Positions 7,651-16,858 are shown, counted from the stretch's first letter. The stretch is DNA of 36,739 nucleotides from an uncultured Verrucomicrobia subdivision 3 bacterium (GCA_903895255.1 CAITTG010000024.1:1-36739); one strand, 5' to 3'. Translations and numbers: made by a program. Notes: a model not told the origin generated them from the letters alone.

Positions 7651-7986
7651 ATGAGTCTGACCCATCCACTGACAACGACGGCCTTTGAACTGCCGGGATT
7701 TCGCGTGGTCAAATCCTTTGGCGTCGTGCGCGGCATCATGGTGCGCTCGCGGTCGGTGATTGGCAATGTGGGGGCGAGCATTCAGGCGATTTTTGGCGGG
7801 AATATTTCCCTGTACACGGAATTGTGCGAACGCGCCCGGGAAGACACGTTCAACCTCATGCTCACGCATGCCGGCCAGCTCGGGGCCAACGCGGTGATCG
7901 GGGTGCGGTACGATGCCACGGAAATTGCGCCGGGCATCACGGAAGTCTTGTGCTACGGCACGGCGGTGTTTGTCGAGGCCTTGTGA
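7651..7986 (+). CDS. YbjQ/UPF0145 family protein
   Basis: This 111-residue cytosolic protein matches the YbjQ (UPF0145, 'heavy-metal-binding') family. It has G(F)RVVKSFGVVRGI, a central segment with GNVGASIQAIFGGNIS(L)YTELCERARE, and LGANAVIGVRYDATEI near the end, finishing with CYGTAVFVE. Members form pentameric rings, but their task is not established. The ATG at 7651 is used because the family sequence begins soon after it. Confidence 0.88.
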   Translation: MSLTHPLTTTAFELPGFRVVKSFGVVRGIMVRSRSVIGNVGASIQAIFGGNISLYTELCERAREDTFNLMLTHAGQLGANAVIGVRYDATEIAPGITEVLCYGTAVFVEAL

Positions 7987-8043
7987 AAGAACGGATATTT
8001 TGAAGCCAGCGGCTGGTAAATTAGCAACGGAGGGGCTGAGGGC

Positions 8044-11000
8044 ATGAAGGCCCTGAGCGGGGACTCCCTGATGGCGCGGTTGCTGGGCAAACTGGCATCC
8101 ACCGCCGTGCATCACGGCCGCTGGCTGGTGATCCCGCAAATCGTGCTGTTCATCGTGTGCGTCTGCTACGCGCTGCCCAAGCCGTACGGGTGGCTGGAGT
8201 TTGACACGAACCGCGATGACCTGGTGGGTTCCAATAAAAAATACCAGCACAACTTTCTGGAGTTCAAAAAGGAGTTCACCCAGTCGGATGACCTGGTGGT
8301 GGTGGTGCAGAGTGAAAACCCCGAGAAAAACCGGGAGTTTGTCGAGCGGCTGGGGGCGCGGCTGGAGGCGGAAACCAACCTTTTCACCGATGTCTTTTAC
8401 AAGGGCGACCTGAAAATGATGGGCTCCAAGGCCCTGTTGTTCGTCCCGGATGAAACGCCGGATTTTACAAGCGGTGATTTCAAGAACCCCGCCGCGTTCG
8501 CGGCCAAATTGAATGGCAACGGGGATGCCGCCCGCCCGCTGCTGGCCGCCCCGACGGATGCCGTCACGCTGTTCGTGCGCGAACATCTCTCGCCCGCCAC
8601 GCGGGCGGCCCTGGCCGCTTACCCGGCCACCCCGGGCGACGCGGCCCCCTTGCTCACGCGGTTGACGAACGATTTTAACCGGCTGGTGAACGGGCCGCTG
8701 ATTTATGATGCCCAGCGCTTCCAAGGCGTGACCCTGCGGCCCAAGACGCAGAAGTTACTGGCGGCCGCGCCGGCGGCGGCTGACCAACTGGCGATGCTTA
8801 ACCGGCTGCTGCTGGAGGATGCCTATCCGGAGGATCTCGCGCGCAGCGATCTGGAGGAGTTGCTCAGCACGCTCCGCGCCTTTCGCCCCTTCATCAAGCA
8901 GTTCACCCGCGCCACCAATCTGATCACCTTTTTTGACCAGGTGAATACCGCGTTCCGGACGGCGCCGCGTGAGGCCAGCGCGCAAACGGATTCCCTGATC
9001 GGGGCGCTGCCCGCACTGCAACGCATCATCAAGCAGGCGGATGATGGCCTCACCCAGCCCGGTCCGCCGCTCTCCCCGGGCGTGACCGTCTTGTTTGACA
9101 ACAGCACCGAGGCGCAGAACGCGAGTTACATCAGCTTCGCCAAGGGCACCATCTTTCTCGTGACCGCGCATGCGCCGAACGATGACCTGAACGAGGATGC
9201 CGTCCGGCGTTTCCGCGAACTGGTGGCACAAACCCGCGTCGAGGTGCCCGGGCTGAACGTCGGACTCACGGGCGAGCCGGTGCTGGAGGAGGATGAAATG
9301 CTCCAGTCCCAAAAGGACACGACGGTGGCCAGCGTGGTGTCCCTAATCCTGTGCGCGCTCATTTTCATATACGGTTACAACGAAACTGGCCGGCCGGTGA
9401 AGGCGACCATCTGCCTGGTGGTGGGCCTGGCCTACACGCTGGCCTTTGCCACGCTGACCGTCGGGCACCTGAACATTTTGACGATCACGTTCGTGCCGAT
9501 TTTGATCGGCCTGGCGATTGATTTTGGGGTCCATTTGGTGACCCGCTACGAGGAGGAATTGCGCCATGGCCGGAACGAGGAGGCAGCCCTCACCAAGGCG
9601 ATGGTGTACACCGGGCAGGGCATTTTCACGGGGGCGCTGACCACCGCCGGGGCGTTCATCGCCATGTGGTTCACGGATTTCAAAGGCATCCAGGAAATGG
9701 GCATCATTTGCGGCGGCGGTTTGCTGGTTTGTTTCATTCCCATGATGACCCTGCTGCCCGTGATGCTGTTGCGGGGCCGGCAGAATGTGCTTGACCACCA
9801 GCCCTCGCCGGCGGCGGCGGCGCGGGCGCGGATTGAAAACATCTGGCTGCAACGGCCGGTGTGGGTGACCGTGTTCATGGTGATCACCTGCTCGCTGGCG
9901 GTCACCCAATTATCGAAGGTATACTTTGATTACAATTTGCTGAACATGCAAAGCGCGGGCCTGCCGGCGGTGGTGTTCGAGCAGAAGCTGATTGATTCCG
10001 CCGACAAATCGGTGCTCTTCGGCGCGTCGGTGGCGGACACCCTGCCCGAGGCCATCGCCCGGGAGAAGCAGTTCAAGGCGTTGACCAACACCGTCGCGGA
10101 TGTCGAGTCCGTGGCGGCCTTCATGACGCCGGACCAGGGCGATAAACTCAAGCTCATCACCCAGATCAAGCAGGAGGTGGCCACCCTCCAGTTCGAGCTG
10201 CCGGACCAGCGGCCGGTGGATGTGAATTCCCTGAGCCGCACCCTCTACTCCCTTTACGGCTATCTGGGCGCGGCCCTGGCCGAGGTGGGCAAAAGCGATC
10301 CCGCGCTCACGAAGCAGCTCGAAGCCCTGCGCGATGTCATCCAGCACCTTCGCGCGGACATGCTCAGCGGGGACGAAACCGCGGTGGCGCTGCACGCGGA
10401 AAAACTGGCCCAATTTCAGCAGGCACTCTTCAATGACATCCGGGACACCTTCCAGACGCTGCAAAACCAGGATGACCGCTCCGCGCTGACCGTGCAGGAC
10501 CTGCCCCCCGCGTTGCGCGACCGTTTCGTGGGGGTGACGGGCAAATATTTGCTGCAAATTTATCCCCGGGAGGATGTCTGGCAGCGCGACCATCAGGAAA
10601 AATTCATCCAGGAGTTGCGCCAGGTGGACCCGAACGTGACCGGCACCCCGGTGCAGCTATACGAATACACCTCCCTGCTCAAGCAGAGTTACGAGCGCGC
10701 GGCGATTTACTCGCTCATCGCCATTGCCATCCTGGTGCTGATTCACTTCCGCAGCTTGCTCGCAGTGGTGCTGTCCCTGATTCCGGTGGGCATCGGCACG
10801 CTCTGGCTGGCGGGATTGATGGGTTGGCTGGGGGTGCCGTTCAATCCGGCCAATATTATGACCCTGCCGCTGGTCATTGGCATCGGGGTGACCAACGGCA
10901 TCCACATATTAAATCGATATGCGGAGGAGCGGACACCGGGGATATTATCCCGCAGCACGGGCAAGGCGGTCCTGGTTTCCGGGCTTACGGCCATCGCCGG

Positions 11001-11217
11001 TTTCGGCAGCTTGATTCTTGCGAAGCATCGTGGTATTCATAGTCTCGGTTTTGTGATGGCGAGTGGCATTGCCCTGTGCATGGTGGCAGGACTCACTTTT
11101 TTGCCGGCACTGCTGGCAATGTTGGGTGGCCGGGGGAATTTAATCAAAAAACCCGGCACCGGCTGGACAAAACCGGCACCGGGTTCTGGAGGAACCGAGG
11201 TGAAAAACCTCAATTAA
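8044..11217 (+). CDS. MMPL/RND-superfamily exporter (HpnN-like, lipid or hopanoid transport)
   Basis: This 1057-residue inner-membrane protein has two MMPL-type repeats. Segments are TM1 near residues 28-45, a long periplasmic domain to about 420, and a cluster of membrane helices at about 425-580. A second periplasmic domain with a TM helix at its start (about 600-885) and a second helix cluster (about 885-1030) follow. The first cluster contains GLAIDFGVHLVTRYEEE, with the Asp typical of proton-driven members. The equivalent site in the second cluster reads GIGVTNGIHILNRY, without the acid. HpnN-type relatives move hopanoids or other lipids toward the outer membrane. A GGAGG lies about 10 bases before the ATG. 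Position upstream of an Mla-type cluster supports a lipid cargo, but none is proven. Confidence 0.85.
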   Translation: MKALSGDSLMARLLGKLASTAVHHGRWLVIPQIVLFIVCVCYALPKPYGWLEFDTNRDDLVGSNKKYQHNFLEFKKEFTQSDDLVVVVQSENPEKNREFVERLGARLEAETNLFTDVFYKGDLKMMGSKALLFVPDETPDFTSGDFKNPAAFAAKLNGNGDAARPLLAAPTDAVTLFVREHLSPATRAALAAYPATPGDAAPLLTRLTNDFNRLVNGPLIYDAQRFQGVTLRPKTQKLLAAAPAAADQLAMLNRLLLEDAYPEDLARSDLEELLSTLRAFRPFIKQFTRATNLITFFDQVNTAFRTAPREASAQTDSLIGALPALQRIIKQADDGLTQPGPPLSPGVTVLFDNSTEAQNASYISFAKGTIFLVTAHAPNDDLNEDAVRRFRELVAQTRVEVPGLNVGLTGEPVLEEDEMLQSQKDTTVASVVSLILCALIFIYGYNETGRPVKATICLVVGLAYTLAFATLTVGHLNILTITFVPILIGLAIDFGVHLVTRYEEELRHGRNEEAALTKAMVYTGQGIFTGALTTAGAFIAMWFTDFKGIQEMGIICGGGLLVCFIPMMTLLPVMLLRGRQNVLDHQPSPAAAARARIENIWLQRPVWVTVFMVITCSLAVTQLSKVYFDYNLLNMQSAGLPAVVFEQKLIDSADKSVLFGASVADTLPEAIAREKQFKALTNTVADVESVAAFMTPDQGDKLKLITQIKQEVATLQFELPDQRPVDVNSLSRTLYSLYGYLGAALAEVGKSDPALTKQLEALRDVIQHLRADMLSGDETAVALHAEKLAQFQQALFNDIRDTFQTLQNQDDRSALTVQDLPPALRDRFVGVTGKYLLQIYPREDVWQRDHQEKFIQELRQVDPNVTGTPVQLYEYTSLLKQSYERAAIYSLIAIAILVLIHFRSLLAVVLSLIPVGIGTLWLAGLMGWLGVPFNPANIMTLPLVIGIGVTNGIHILNRYAEERTPGILSRSTGKAVLVSGLTAIAGFGSLILAKHRGIHSLGFVMASGIALCMVAGLTFLPALLAMLGGRGNLIKKPGTGWTKPAPGSGGTEVKNLN

Positions 11218-11328
11218 CTCCAGTGTAAAGAAAAATCAAAAAATGTCAAACGCTATGTTAACTTTGCCGGAACAAAGCGCTTTTGTCCAAGTCGGATAAG
11301 TAAATAACGTTAACGATTTAATCGAATC

Positions 11329-12828
11329 TTGAAGAGAAAATGGGGTCGCAAGGGGCCTTTCCACATATTGACCGTGTCTGGCTGGCTGGCACTGGCGGCG
11401 GATTTAATGGTTTTATCATCATTAAATCACGTTTGCGCGGACCCCAGCACTGGACCCAACGCTGGCCCCGCCATTCAAACCTTCAATCTTACCCTGGCTC
11501 CGGGGACGCGCACGGAAATTGCCGGTCCATTATATTACCGCCAGCAGCGTGGAACTGAACTCACCCGCGCCTGGCCGCCGTTTTATTCGTATTGTGAAGA
11601 TCCGGTGCTGGGGTCACGGGAGGACAATTTTTTATATCCGCTCTTCAGTCGCATCCAATACGGGCAGGAGGTCAAATGGCAATTTGCCCAGATGCTCAAC
11701 TCCGGGTCGGGAACGTATCCCGCGACGGGGGATGCGAAACGGTTTACCATCTATCCCATTTATTTCCAGCAGCGATCCACTAACGCCAGTCAAAACTATA
11801 CAGCGGTGGTGCCATTTTATGGCCATATCCGTGACCGCCTCTTGCTGAAGGATGTGTATTTCATCATGTTTCCGTTGTATTCCCAAACGCGGAAAAACGG
11901 CTATGTCACTGACAACTACCTTTATCCCATTTTTTCCTACCGCAAGGGTGACCAGCTCGAAGGCTGGAAATTCTGGCCGCTGCTGGGTCATGAGCACAAG
12001 GAGATCACCAAAGCGACCAATGGCTTTGGCGACGTGTCCGTGGTGCCCGGGCACGACAAGAAATTTTACGTGTGGCCGTTTGGCTTCGACACCAAGACCG
12101 GCTTGGGAACCGAAAACCCGGAGCACTCCGCCGGGGCGATTCCTTTCTACACCCAGACCCGTTCGCCGAAGCGGGATGCCACCTCGGTGATCTGGCCATT
12201 ATTTAGCTGGATTGATGACCGCCAGCGTGGTTATCACGAATGGCAGGGGCCGTGGCCGTTTGTCATTTTCACCCGGGGTCCGGGCAAGCACACCGATCGC
12301 GTGTGGCCCATTTTCAGCCAGTCGCGGGACGCCAAGCAGGACAGTGAATCCTACCTTTGGCCCCTCTACCAGTATCGCGGATTTCACGGCGACCTGGTGG
12401 AAACCAAGCGCAACAAGGTGCTGTTTTATGTTTACGAAAGCACCGTGGAGCACAACTTGAAAACCGGCACCTATAAAAAGCGGCTGGATATGTGGCCCTT
12501 TTTCGAGTGGCACAAGGATGTTTATGGGAGCACCCAGCTGCAGGTCTTTGCGCCGGTGGAGCCGGCGTTGAACGAGCAGCGGGGGATTGAGCGCAACTGG
12601 TCGCCCCTGTGGACGGTTTGGCGGGCCCAAAACAATGCCACCAACGGCTGCCAAAGCCGCTCTTTGCTCTGGAATCTTTACCGGAGCGACACCACGCCCA
12701 CCACTAAAAAAAGCTCGCTCTTGTTCGGTCTTTTCCAGTATATGCATGACGGCGGCACGGATCGTTTGCGTTGTTTTTACGGCCTGGATTTTAATTTACA
12801 CAAGCAGGTGAAACTATCCACCCGATGA
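11329..12828 (+). CDS. Secreted aromatic-Pro repeat protein upstream of mlaE
   Basis: This 499-residue protein has no family I can name. A TTG at 11329 gives a basic N-terminus (MKRKWGRK) and hydrophobic core ending near CADP, a likely signal peptide; the first in-frame ATG (11407) would remove it. The mature part is built from at least 15 short units of the form (W/Y/F)-P-(L/I/F)-(F/Y/L)-x-x-x, for example LYPLFS, WPFGF, WPLFSW, VWPIFSQ, LWPLYQY and MWPFFEW, spaced 15-40 residues. Alternating aromatic residues suggest beta-strands, possibly a barrel or propeller in the outer membrane. It ends 22 bases before mlaE and is probably cotranscribed with mlaEFD, which suggests an envelope lipid-transport role. 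Confidence 0.75.
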   Translation: MKRKWGRKGPFHILTVSGWLALAADLMVLSSLNHVCADPSTGPNAGPAIQTFNLTLAPGTRTEIAGPLYYRQQRGTELTRAWPPFYSYCEDPVLGSREDNFLYPLFSRIQYGQEVKWQFAQMLNSGSGTYPATGDAKRFTIYPIYFQQRSTNASQNYTAVVPFYGHIRDRLLLKDVYFIMFPLYSQTRKNGYVTDNYLYPIFSYRKGDQLEGWKFWPLLGHEHKEITKATNGFGDVSVVPGHDKKFYVWPFGFDTKTGLGTENPEHSAGAIPFYTQTRSPKRDATSVIWPLFSWIDDRQRGYHEWQGPWPFVIFTRGPGKHTDRVWPIFSQSRDAKQDSESYLWPLYQYRGFHGDLVETKRNKVLFYVYESTVEHNLKTGTYKKRLDMWPFFEWHKDVYGSTQLQVFAPVEPALNEQRGIERNWSPLWTVWRAQNNATNGCQSRSLLWNLYRSDTTPTTKKSSLLFGLFQYMHDGGTDRLRCFYGLDFNLHKQVKLSTR

Positions 12829-12850
12829 AGGCCCGGTCCACCCCGTGATT

Positions 12851-13588
12851 ATGTTTGATAATATTGGCCAAGTTGTCCTGCTCTTCTGGCGCACCCTCGC
12901 GTCCCTGCCGGTGGCGTGGCGCCAGCGCGAGAAGGTGTTCGAGCAATTTTTTGAAATTGGCAACGCCAGCCTGCTGATGGTCTGCGTGCTGGCTTTTTTC
13001 ATTGGCGGTGTGCTGGCTCTGCAAACCGGCCCGGCGCTGGTGGCGCGCGGCTTGCCCAGCGCGGTGGGAGGGATTGTGGGCATTGCGGTGGCCAAGGAAC
13101 TGGCACCCGTGATGATGGCCATTTTGATTGCCGGGCGGATTGGCTCGGCCATGGCGGCGGAAATTGGCTCCATGCGGGTGTACCAGGAAATTGACGCGCT
13201 CCGCACCATGAATATCAATCCCATTCATTATCTGGTGTTGCCGCGGGTGGTGGCCATGGCGGTGGCGCTGCCCATGCTGGTGGTTTTTGCCATTCTCATT
13301 GGCTGGTTTGGGGGGGCGACGGTGGCGGCCGTCAACCGGCATATGATGATTCCCTATGCCGCGTATTTTGGCGACTTGCGCAACATGGTGGAGCTCAAGG
13401 ATGTGGCCAATGGCGTGTTCAAAAGTTTTTGTTTCGCCCTGATTATCGGCACGGTTTCCTGTCACCAGGGGCTGACCACCATGGACGGACCGCGCGGGAT
13501 CGGGCGTTCGGTCACCAAGGCGGTGGTTAACTCGATCATTCTCATTGTGATGTTTGATTATATTCTCACCCGCATGCTGCTGCACTGA
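12851..13588 (+). CDS. mlaE: MlaE-type ABC transporter permease
   Basis: This 245-residue polytopic inner-membrane protein is the permease of an MCE/Mla phospholipid transporter. It has an amphipathic N-terminal helix (FWRTLASLPVAW), about five hydrophobic segments, and the family core KELAPVMMAILIAGRIGSAMAAEIGSM followed by the EIDALRTM coupling motif. DYILTRML ends the protein. The ATG at 12851 is preferred, with an in-frame GTG two codons upstream as an alternative. Its TGA overlaps the mlaF ATG, so the two are translationally coupled. Confidence 0.95.
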   Translation: MFDNIGQVVLLFWRTLASLPVAWRQREKVFEQFFEIGNASLLMVCVLAFFIGGVLALQTGPALVARGLPSAVGGIVGIAVAKELAPVMMAILIAGRIGSAMAAEIGSMRVYQEIDALRTMNINPIHYLVLPRVVAMAVALPMLVVFAILIGWFGGATVAAVNRHMMIPYAAYFGDLRNMVELKDVANGVFKSFCFALIIGTVSCHQGLTTMDGPRGIGRSVTKAVVNSIILIVMFDYILTRMLLH

Positions 13589-14361
13589 TGAATCCCTCCC
13601 ACCAACCAGCATACGGGGTCAGGCTCGAAGTACGAGGGCTGCACAAGAGTTTTGACGGCCAGGAAGTTTTGCGGGGCCTCGACTTCGTGGTTGAGCCCGG
13701 GGAGATCTTTGTGCTCATGGGCCCCAGCGGGAGTGGCAAAAGTGTGCTGCTCAAACATCTCATCGGCCTGGAGGCGCCGGATGCCGGGGAGATTCTCATC
13801 AACGGCGACTCGATCATGACTCCGGAAATCGCTGCGAAATACCGGATGGCCCTGGTGTTTCAATCCGGGGCGTTGCTGAATTCACTGACGGTGGGTGAAA
13901 ACGTGGGCCTGTATTTGCGCGAACACCGGCTGAAAACGCCCGCGGAAATTGCCCGGATTGTCGCCGAAAAGCTCGCGGATGTGGGGCTTGCCGACGCGAT
14001 CCAAAAAATGCCCGCCGAGTTGTCCGGGGGCATGAAAAAACGCGCGGCCATCGCGCGCGCCCTGGTTATCGAACCGCAGTTGATTCTTTATGATGAACCC
14101 ACCAGCGAGCTGGATCCGCTTTCCTCGGTGGTGATGGGCCAGGAAATCTGGAAATTAAACCAGCGCACCGGGGTGACCTCGCTGGTGGTCACGCATGATC
14201 GCGACCTTGCCTTTGGGATCGCCGACCGGATCGCGGTAATTGACGAGGGCCGCATCCTGGCCATCGGCACCCCGGAGAGCATTAAACAATTCAAGGATCC
14301 GCTCGTCGAAAAATTCCTCAAGGCAGATTTTAAGCGCGAAACCCAAATTAAAAGTTTATGA
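13588..14361 (+). CDS. mlaF: MlaF-type ABC transporter ATPase
   Basis: This is the cytosolic ATPase that drives the MlaE permease. In 257 residues it shows Walker A GPSGSGKS (45-52), a Q-loop at Q92, the signature LSGGM (145-149), Walker B LILYDE (165-170), a D-loop SELDP and the switch His in VVTHD. All catalytic residues are present. The reading LSGGMKKRAAIARAL and the PTSELDP wording are characteristic of Mla ATPases. It overlaps mlaE by one base and mlaD by four (ATGA). Confidence 0.95.
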   Translation: MNPSHQPAYGVRLEVRGLHKSFDGQEVLRGLDFVVEPGEIFVLMGPSGSGKSVLLKHLIGLEAPDAGEILINGDSIMTPEIAAKYRMALVFQSGALLNSLTVGENVGLYLREHRLKTPAEIARIVAEKLADVGLADAIQKMPAELSGGMKKRAAIARALVIEPQLILYDEPTSELDPLSSVVMGQEIWKLNQRTGVTSLVVTHDRDLAFGIADRIAVIDEGRILAIGTPESIKQFKDPLVEKFLKADFKRETQIKSL

Positions 14362-15308
14362 AAAATTCACTCGAAACCAGACTCGGTTTGTTTGTGGCCG
14401 TGGCCATTCTGGCCGCTTGGGCGATTGTGGAAACCCTCGGCGGCGTGGACATGTTTCGGGGCGGATACCATGTGCTCGCCCAGTTTGACACCGCCCAGGA
14501 TTTGAAAGTGGGCGACAGCGTCAAGATGGCCGGCGTGGAGATTGGCCGGGTGGAAAAAATCGGGCTGACCGATCAGAAGGTGCAAGTCACCATGAAGTTG
14601 CATGATGATGTGGTCGTGAAGACCGACAGCAAAGCGATTATCAAATTCACGGGGCTCATGGGCCAGAATTTCGTGGCCGTGGATTTCGGCTCCGTCACCG
14701 CCCCCAAAGCCGTGGATGGCACAGTGCTCGAGACCTACGAACAGCCGGATTTGAGCGCGATCATGGCCAAGCTCGATACCGCCGCCTCCGGCATCGCCCG
14801 GGTGGCCAGCAGTTTCTCCGGCGATAAAATTGACAACGTCCTCGGCCCGCTGACGGATTTCTTCAAGCAAAACAGTGGCGGCCTGACCGCCACCATTGCC
14901 AACATCAAGAACGTCTCCAGCCAGATTGCCGCCGGCCAGGGCACCGTGGGCAAGTTGATTTATGACCCCAGCCTGTATAATTCGGCCATGGACACCGTTT
15001 CCAATTTGCAGGGGACGGTGAGCGACGCCAAGGGCATGATGGCCAATGTGAGCGCCGGCCAGGGCACCATTGGGAAATTGCTTACGGATGAGACCCTGTA
15101 CCGGTCAACCACCGCCACCATGACGAATCTGAACCAAATTATGTTCAAGATTAATCACGGGGATGGCAGCGTGGGCAAACTGGTTAATAACGACGACTTG
15201 ATCGTCAACGCCAAGGTCTCCATGCAGAAACTGGACAAGGCGGCGGATGGTTTGGAAGACCAGGGCCCGTTGAGCATTCTGGGCATCATGGCCAACAACC
15301 TCTTCTGA
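14358..15308 (+). CDS. mlaD: MlaD-type MCE-domain lipid-binding protein
   Basis: This 316-residue protein is anchored by one N-terminal membrane helix (about 8-28). An MCE domain follows (about 38-112), with LKVGDSVKMAGVEIGRV, VKTDSKAIIKFTGLMGQ and VAVDFG. MCE domains form periplasmic hexamer rings that carry phospholipids between MlaFE and the outer membrane. After it comes a long helical tail with three repeats of the form G-x-G-(T/S)-(V/I)-G-K-L (about residues 192, 232 and 270), common in the long bacterial members but absent from E. coli MlaD. It is the last gene of the cluster. Confidence 0.93.
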   Translation: MKNSLETRLGLFVAVAILAAWAIVETLGGVDMFRGGYHVLAQFDTAQDLKVGDSVKMAGVEIGRVEKIGLTDQKVQVTMKLHDDVVVKTDSKAIIKFTGLMGQNFVAVDFGSVTAPKAVDGTVLETYEQPDLSAIMAKLDTAASGIARVASSFSGDKIDNVLGPLTDFFKQNSGGLTATIANIKNVSSQIAAGQGTVGKLIYDPSLYNSAMDTVSNLQGTVSDAKGMMANVSAGQGTIGKLLTDETLYRSTTATMTNLNQIMFKINHGDGSVGKLVNNDDLIVNAKVSMQKLDKAADGLEDQGPLSILGIMANNLF

Positions 15309-15334
15309 GCCAAGGGCGATTGCCGGCTGGAGAG

Positions 15335-15901
15335 TTAGCGCACCTGGATTAAATCAGCTATTTCCAAGCCCTCGGGCAATTCGCCCCGGGACACATAATT
15401 GTAGCCCGCGCCAACCCCAAATCCGGGCATGCCAAGCGTCCGGACCAGCGCCTCGTGGCGCTCCGCTTCAAACGTATAGCCCTCATCATCCAGGCCTGAC
15501 TTGCGAAGGATGGCGGCCACGTCTGCCACCCGTTCGGAACCAAACGCCGCGCACAGTTTCGCCGCGTCACCCCCGGCGGGGCCGGCGGGTTCGGCGTCCG
15601 GATCAAAGTAATTCGGGCAGGAATCATATTCATCCTCCAGTTCCCCGCTGAGGTACAACTGATACCAGAGAATGTCATCGTCATGATTGGTGACGGCCAG
15701 CACCGGACAACGAAACCGGCGGGAGAGACCGGCCGCCAGTTCCGCCATCAGCTCGGCATCCTGATCCTCGGACTCGGCGTCAAAAACCACGAGACGGCCC
15801 CCCACCACCGGTGTCACGAGTGCCCGGCGGCCGGTCAGCGCGGCAGCGACCGCCGCCTGGCTTGGACCGCGCAACGTGAGATTCGTATAGAAGTTCCCCA
15901 T
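15335..15901 (-). CDS. Conserved hypothetical protein downstream of metF
   Basis: This 188-residue cytosolic protein begins MGNFYTNLTLRGP. It has GGRLVVFDAESEDQD, a RFRCPVLAVTNHDDD segment, and an acidic loop with DEYDSCPNYFDPD. The acid-rich middle and WYQLYLSGEL resemble a small, uncharacterised family scattered through environmental bacteria. No catalytic motif is recognisable. It starts 11 bases after the metF stop on the same strand and is likely cotranscribed with it. The frame is open upstream into metF, but the ATG at 15901 fits the conserved start. Confidence 0.7.
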   Translation of the reverse strand: MGNFYTNLTLRGPSQAAVAAALTGRRALVTPVVGGRLVVFDAESEDQDAELMAELAAGLSRRFRCPVLAVTNHDDDILWYQLYLSGELEDEYDSCPNYFDPDAEPAGPAGGDAAKLCAAFGSERVADVAAILRKSGLDDEGYTFEAERHEALVRTLGMPGFGVGAGYNYVSRGELPEGLEIADLIQVR

Positions 15902-15912
15902 CGTGAGCCAGG

Positions 15913-16800
15913 CTAGGCCAGTTTCAGATTTTTCAAAACCTGCACCGTGGACCGGGCTTTGTTCAGGGTGTAAAAATGCAATCCGGGCACGCCCGCCCGC
16001 AGAAGTTCCTCGCATTGCCGGGTGGCATATTCAATCCCAAATTCCGCGGCCGCCTCATCATTATTCACCAGCTTGTCCAGCGATGTCTGCAGCGCGGCGG
16101 GGATTTTTGCCCCGGAAAGCTGGGTGAACTTGGTGATCTGACCCGCACTCAGGATGGGAATGATGCCCGGTATCAATGGCACTTGCACACCCAGTTTGCT
16201 GGTCAGGTAATCACGAAATTCAAAGTAATCCGCATTGTCAAAAAAGAGCTGGGTAAGCACAAAATCCGCGCCCGCATCCACCTTTTCCTTCAAGTGCTGC
16301 CAGTCCGCATGTTTGCCGGCCTGGCACGCCACATGTCCCTCGGGAAATCCCGCGGTGCCAATGGAAAAATCGCCGTGCTCCCGGATGAATTTCACCAGTT
16401 GGGCGGAGTATTCAAAGCCGTTGGGAGTGACCTGAAACGCCCCCCCGCCGGGCGGATCGCCGCGCAGGGCCAGAATATTCTGGCAGCCCAACGCGCGAAA
16501 TTTATCCAGCAGCACTCGGATTTCGTCCCGGGTATGGTTGACGCAGGTGAGGTGCGCCAGGGCGGGCAGGCGGTGCTCGCGCTGCACCCGGTCAACGATC
16601 ATAAGCGTCTTTTCGCGCGTGCTCCCGCCCGCGCCGTAGGTCACCGAGCAAAAGTCCGGCCGGGTGGCCAGCAGGGCGGGAATCTGTCGTTCCAGTAGAT
16701 TTCGATCCCCCTCCTCGGTTTTGGGCGGGAAAAACTCAAAGGAAATGGCGGGCTGGCCGGCGGCCATTTTGGCATCCAAAATCTTTCGGATAAATTGCAT
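15913..16800 (-). CDS. metF: 5,10-methylenetetrahydrofolate reductase
   Basis: MetF reduces 5,10-methylene-THF to 5-methyl-THF with NADH and FAD, supplying methyl groups for methionine synthesis. The 295-residue TIM barrel begins near FEFFPPKT, with the catalytic Glu at residue 22 (E. coli Glu28). FCSVTYGAGGS, HLTCVNHTRDE, LALRGDPP (Asp115, like E. coli Asp120), GTAGFPEGH, FVLTQLFFD and PLIPGIIPI follow in order. GLHFYTLNK near the C-terminus is also typical. Length is normal. Confidence 0.97.
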   Translation of the reverse strand: MQFIRKILDAKMAAGQPAISFEFFPPKTEEGDRNLLERQIPALLATRPDFCSVTYGAGGSTREKTLMIVDRVQREHRLPALAHLTCVNHTRDEIRVLLDKFRALGCQNILALRGDPPGGGAFQVTPNGFEYSAQLVKFIREHGDFSIGTAGFPEGHVACQAGKHADWQHLKEKVDAGADFVLTQLFFDNADYFEFRDYLTSKLGVQVPLIPGIIPILSAGQITKFTQLSGAKIPAALQTSLDKLVNNDEAAAEFGIEYATRQCEELLRAGVPGLHFYTLNKARSTVQVLKNLKLA

Positions 16801-16858
16801 TGCTGAAAATTATGAAGGGCACCGCAAATGATGCCAAGTTTTCTCTGGGCTGGACCGG

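Noticed and set aside
7636..8724. Long open frame on the minus strand opposite the YbjQ gene and the RND gene start
   Set aside because: It spans two real genes and their gap, and its translation is rich in Arg, Gln and His with no domain.
11145..11205. Repeated GGCACCGG at the end of the RND gene as a terminator
   Set aside because: The arms are mostly direct repeats with mismatches when paired, lie inside the coding end, and lack a T run.
12791..13612. Open frame on the minus strand opposite mlaE
   Set aside because: It is a His/Asn/Gly-rich shadow of mlaE codons, with no motifs.
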